Source of the DNA: Algibacter sp045066735
GTDB lineage: Bacteria; Bacteroidota; Bacteroidia; Flavobacteriales; Flavobacteriaceae
Assembly (NCBI RefSeq): GCF_045066735.1
Contig: NZ_JBISHH010000011.1
Location: 124,001 to 188,000, forward strand
Direction: 5' to 3'
DNA length: 64,000 bases
The notes beneath the pieces were generated by a model. The model saw only the letters and a list, made by a program, of their open reading frames with translations, did no database searches and was not told the origin of the DNA. The position numbers and the translations under genes are program-made. Below are positions 61,326-64,000 of this stretch, one piece after another. Numbering within the stretch: position 1 is the first letter of the stretch; each line of letters opens with the position of its first letter.

Positions 61326-64000
61326 TTATTTCAACTTTTTCTTAACCTCAACTTCATGGAATGCTTCTATTACATCGCCTTCCTTGATATCGTTGTAATT
61401 TTTAATTTGCATACCACAGTCGTAACCTTTAGTAACTTCTTTAGCATCATCTTTAAATCGTTTTAACGATGTTAATTCACCAGTATACACAACTACACCA
61501 TCACGTATTAAACGGATACCTGCATTACGTGTTATTTTACCGTTCGTTACCATACATCCTGCAATAGTACCAATTTTAGATACTTTAAACATTTCTCTAA
61601 TTTCTGCTGTACCTAAAATCTCTTCTTTCAACTCTGGAGATAACATACCTTCCATTGCATCTTTAAGATCATTAATAGCATCGTAGATAATAGAATATGT
61701 ACGGATATCGATTTCTTCTTTATCGGCAATCATTCTTGCGTTTCCAACAGGTCTAACGTTAAAGCCGACAATAATAGCATCGGAAGCCGAAGCTAACAAT
61801 ACATCACTTTCTGTAATGGCTCCAACACCTTTATGAAGGATATTAACTTGAATTTCTTCAGTAGATAATTTTTGGAACGAATCGGTTAATGCCTCAACAG
61901 AACCATCAACGTCACCTTTAAGGATAATATTTAATTCTTGGAAGTCACCAAGTGCAATACGTCGTCCAATTTCATCTAATGTAATATGACGCTGTGTTCT
62001 AACAGATTGCTCACGTTGTAACTGTGCTCGTTTAGAAGCAATTTGTTTCGCTTCACGTTCATCTTCAAATACATTAAACTTATCACCTGCTTGTGGAGCA
62101 CCATCTAAACCTAAGATAGAAACTGGTGTTGATGGCCCTGCAGCTACAACATCGTTTCCACGCTCATCATGCATGGCTTTTACTTTACCACTATTTCTAC
62201 CTGCTAAAACATAATCACCAACACGAAGTGTTCCGGCTTGTACTAGTATAGTTGATACGTAACCTCTACCTTTATCTAAAAAGGCTTCTACTACAGTACC
62301 TACTGCTGCTTTTTCAGGATTTGCTTTAAGCTCTAATAATTCGGCTTCTAGCAATACTTTTTCTAATAATTCTTTAACACCAGTACCTACTTTAGCAGAG
62401 ATATCGTGTGATTGTATTTTACCACCCCAATCTTCTACCAAAAGATTCATTTGTGCTAAACCTTCTTTAATTCTTTCTGGGTTAGCATCTGGCTTATCTA
62501 TTTTATTAATTGCAAATACAATTGGTACTCCAGCAGCTTGCGCATGTGAAATAGCCTCTTTTGTTTGCGGCATAATATCATCATCGGCAGCGGCTACAAT
62601 AATAGCGATATCGGTAACTTGAGCACCACGAGCACGCATGGCTGTAAAGGCCTCGTGACCCGGTGTATCTAAGAAGGCAATTTTTTGTCCATTCTCTAAC
62701 TCTACGCCATAAGCTCCAATATGCTGTGTAATACCACCAGACTCTCCTGCGATTACATTCTCTTTACGAATATAATCTAGAAGCGATGTTTTACCGTGAT
62801 CTACGTGACCCATTACTGTAACAATTGGCGCACGTAATTTTAAATCTTCCGGTTTATCTTCTATTTCTTCAATTGACTCTTCAATATCAGCAGTAACAAA
62901 CTCTACTTGATAACCAAACTCATCGGCTACAATAGATAATGTTTCAGCATCCAAACGTTGGTTCATGGTAACCATCATACCTAACGACATACATGCCGAA
63001 ATAATTTGAGTTACACCAACATCCATCATGGTTGCCATTTCGCTTGCCGTAACAAACTCGGTCACCTTAATGATTTTGCTTTCAGCTGCTTCTATTTGCT
63101 GATCAATTTCAGTTTGTTCTCTATGCTTGTCTCTTTTATCTCTTCTATTCTTAGCACCACGACCTTTGCTTGATTTCCCTTGAAGTTTCTCAAGTGTTTC
63201 ACGCACTTGTTTTTTTACATCTTCTTCACTAGGTTCTTCTTTAACAATATTACGACGTCCTGGACCTGTTCCTGGTTTGCCTTTGAAACGATCATTTCCA
63301 CCTGGCCTGTTGTTTCCTCCAGATCTATTATCTCCAGGAGCTCCAGCTTTACTAATACGACGACGTTTTTTCTTGTTTGCCGCTGCACCTGCTGCAGGTT
63401 TCTTTTCTACAGGTTTCTTTTTAGGCTTATTAAATTGAGATAAATCAATTTTATCACCAGCTATTTTTGGTCCTGTAAGTTTTTGGTATTGTGTTTTTAC
63501 CTTTTCTTCAGGAGTAACAACTTCACCATCAACAATGATGCTTTCTTGTTTTTCTATTTTCTCTGTTGCAACTTGTTTAACTTCCGCCTTTGGAGTTGTT
63601 GCAGCTTTTGCAGCTGGCTTATCTTCAACTTTAGGCTTAGTTTCTTCGGTTTTAACAGGTTCTTTTTTAACCTCTTCAACTGGTTTTGCTACTTCAGGAG
63701 CAACTGCTTCTTCCTTAGCAACCTCTTTAGCGACTTCTTTAACAACCTCTTGTTTTTCAACTTTAGGCTCAACCACTTCTGGTTTAACCTCAGTTGCAGG
63801 TTTTGGAGTTTCTTTTTTACCTTCTAAATCAATTTTACCAACCTGCTTAGGTCCGGTAAGTGGCTTAGTTGCTTTAATAATCTCCTCTCTTTTGGCAGCT
63901 GCTTTTTGCTTTTCTTCAAGTTCACGCTCGCGTTGCTCACGTAACACTTCTTTCTCTTTTAGTTTTGCTTCACTAACCTCTAAAGATGCCACTTTTTTAC
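61326..64000 (-). CDS. infB: Translation initiation factor IF-2, N-terminus cut by the window edge
   Basis: Binds fMet-tRNA and GTP during initiation. The GTPase domain is intact: GHVDHGKTSLLD (G1), GITQHIGA (G2), DTPGHEAF (G3) and NKIDKP (G4). Domains IF2_N, II, III and C2 follow, ending FHEVEVKKKLK. The long N-terminal third is rich in Lys, Glu, Pro and Ala with low-complexity repeats. The frame stays open to the right edge, so 891 codons are present and the true start lies beyond 64000; the GTG at 63992 is an internal Val. Confidence 0.96.
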   Translation of the reverse strand, partial: KKVASLEVSEAKLKEKEVLREQRERELEEKQKAAAKREEIIKATKPLTGPKQVGKIDLEGKKETPKPATEVKPEVVEPKVEKQEVVKEVAKEVAKEEAVAPEVAKPVEEVKKEPVKTEETKPKVEDKPAAKAATTPKAEVKQVATEKIEKQESIIVDGEVVTPEEKVKTQYQKLTGPKIAGDKIDLSQFNKPKKKPVEKKPAAGAAANKKKRRRISKAGAPGDNRSGGNNRPGGNDRFKGKPGTGPGRRNIVKEEPSEEDVKKQVRETLEKLQGKSSKGRGAKNRRDKRDKHREQTEIDQQIEAAESKIIKVTEFVTASEMATMMDVGVTQIISACMSLGMMVTMNQRLDAETLSIVADEFGYQVEFVTADIEESIEEIEDKPEDLKLRAPIVTVMGHVDHGKTSLLDYIRKENVIAGESGGITQHIGAYGVELENGQKIAFLDTPGHEAFTAMRARGAQVTDIAIIVAAADDDIMPQTKEAISHAQAAGVPIVFAINKIDKPDANPERIKEGLAQMNLLVEDWGGKIQSHDISAKVGTGVKELLEKVLLEAELLELKANPEKAAVGTVVEAFLDKGRGYVSTILVQAGTLRVGDYVLAGRNSGKVKAMHDERGNDVVAAGPSTPVSILGLDGAPQAGDKFNVFEDEREAKQIASKRAQLQREQSVRTQRHITLDEIGRRIALGDFQELNIILKGDVDGSVEALTDSFQKLSTEEIQVNILHKGVGAITESDVLLASASDAIIVGFNVRPVGNARMIADKEEIDIRTYSIIYDAINDLKDAMEGMLSPELKEEILGTAEIREMFKVSKIGTIAGCMVTNGKITRNAGIRLIRDGVVVYTGELTSLKRFKDDAKEVTKGYDCGMQIKNYNDIKEGDVIEAFHEVEVKKKLK

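Noticed and set aside
63990..63992. GTG as the start of infB
   Set aside because: The frame stays open to the window edge, and IF-2 of this group is longer; the codon is internal.

Overview
The window is a chromosomal segment from an AT-rich member of the Bacteroidota, almost certainly family Flavobacteriaceae (marine type). The evidence is a PorP/SprF-type protein of the type IX secretion/gliding family, LytTR/LytS-type signalling, a TonB receptor with STN and carboxypeptidase-regulatory domains paired with a DUF4249 lipoprotein, a DnaQ-DnaE fusion, a Flavobacteria-style cox gene order, and many promoters of the Bacteroidota type (TTG, about 20 nt, TAnnTTTG). Shine-Dalgarno sequences are almost absent. 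No phage, IS element, CRISPR array or plasmid gene was seen; this is mostly core genome with a few lineage-specific loci.

Layout. 1-9.1 kb: end of a GAF-domain gene, purH, then the cell-shape and peptidoglycan operon mreB-mreC-mreD-PBP2-rodA, followed by a lipoprotein-type peptide deformylase and murI. 9.3-15.3 kb: gamma-carbonic anhydrase, a LytTR regulator with its TPR sensor kinase, a vWA lipoprotein and a PorP/SprF protein. 15.4-18.9 kb: an Nfu protein with a duplicated N-terminal domain, dodecin, DUF1304, MscS and tsaB. 19.0-24.7 kb: a five-gene MacAB/TolC-type exporter operon on the minus strand. 24.8-30.5 kb: cytochrome oxidase assembly and subunit genes on the minus strand (cyoE, two subunit III genes, subunit IV, then a Cys-less SCO-like protein, SCO, DUF420 and a 72-aa CxxC membrane protein).

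30.5-38.5 kb: MBL-fold hydrolase, galE and a DegT aminotransferase, kdtA with a TTG start, an 11-mer-repeat lipoprotein, a tandem duplication carrying two tRNA-Asp genes, DUF58, clpP and trxA. 38.7-45.2 kb: a minus-strand cluster with a TonB receptor (STN), a DUF4249 lipoprotein, an MG2 plus orphan-plug protein and an unknown secreted protein; this is the best candidate here for a poorly described system. 45.4-49.8 kb: dnaE. 50-61.2 kb: DUF2383, a lactonase-like propeller, rpsP-rimM-trmN6, a glutaryl-CoA-dehydrogenase-like gene, an 1148-aa protein that I read as a pyrophosphate-type PEP carboxykinase, a GDSL lipoprotein, a metallophosphoesterase and an Asp/Glu racemase. 61.3-64 kb: infB, cut off by the window end.

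Points outside ordinary annotation: two copies of a structured intergenic repeat with a compensatory base change (28.8 and 38.6 kb), a 19-nt promoter/start-region module shared by tRNA-Asp and cyoE, a coupled short leader ORF before the aminotransferase, and a peptide deformylase that seems to be exported. All calls come from reading the sequence and recalling protein families; no database search was run.
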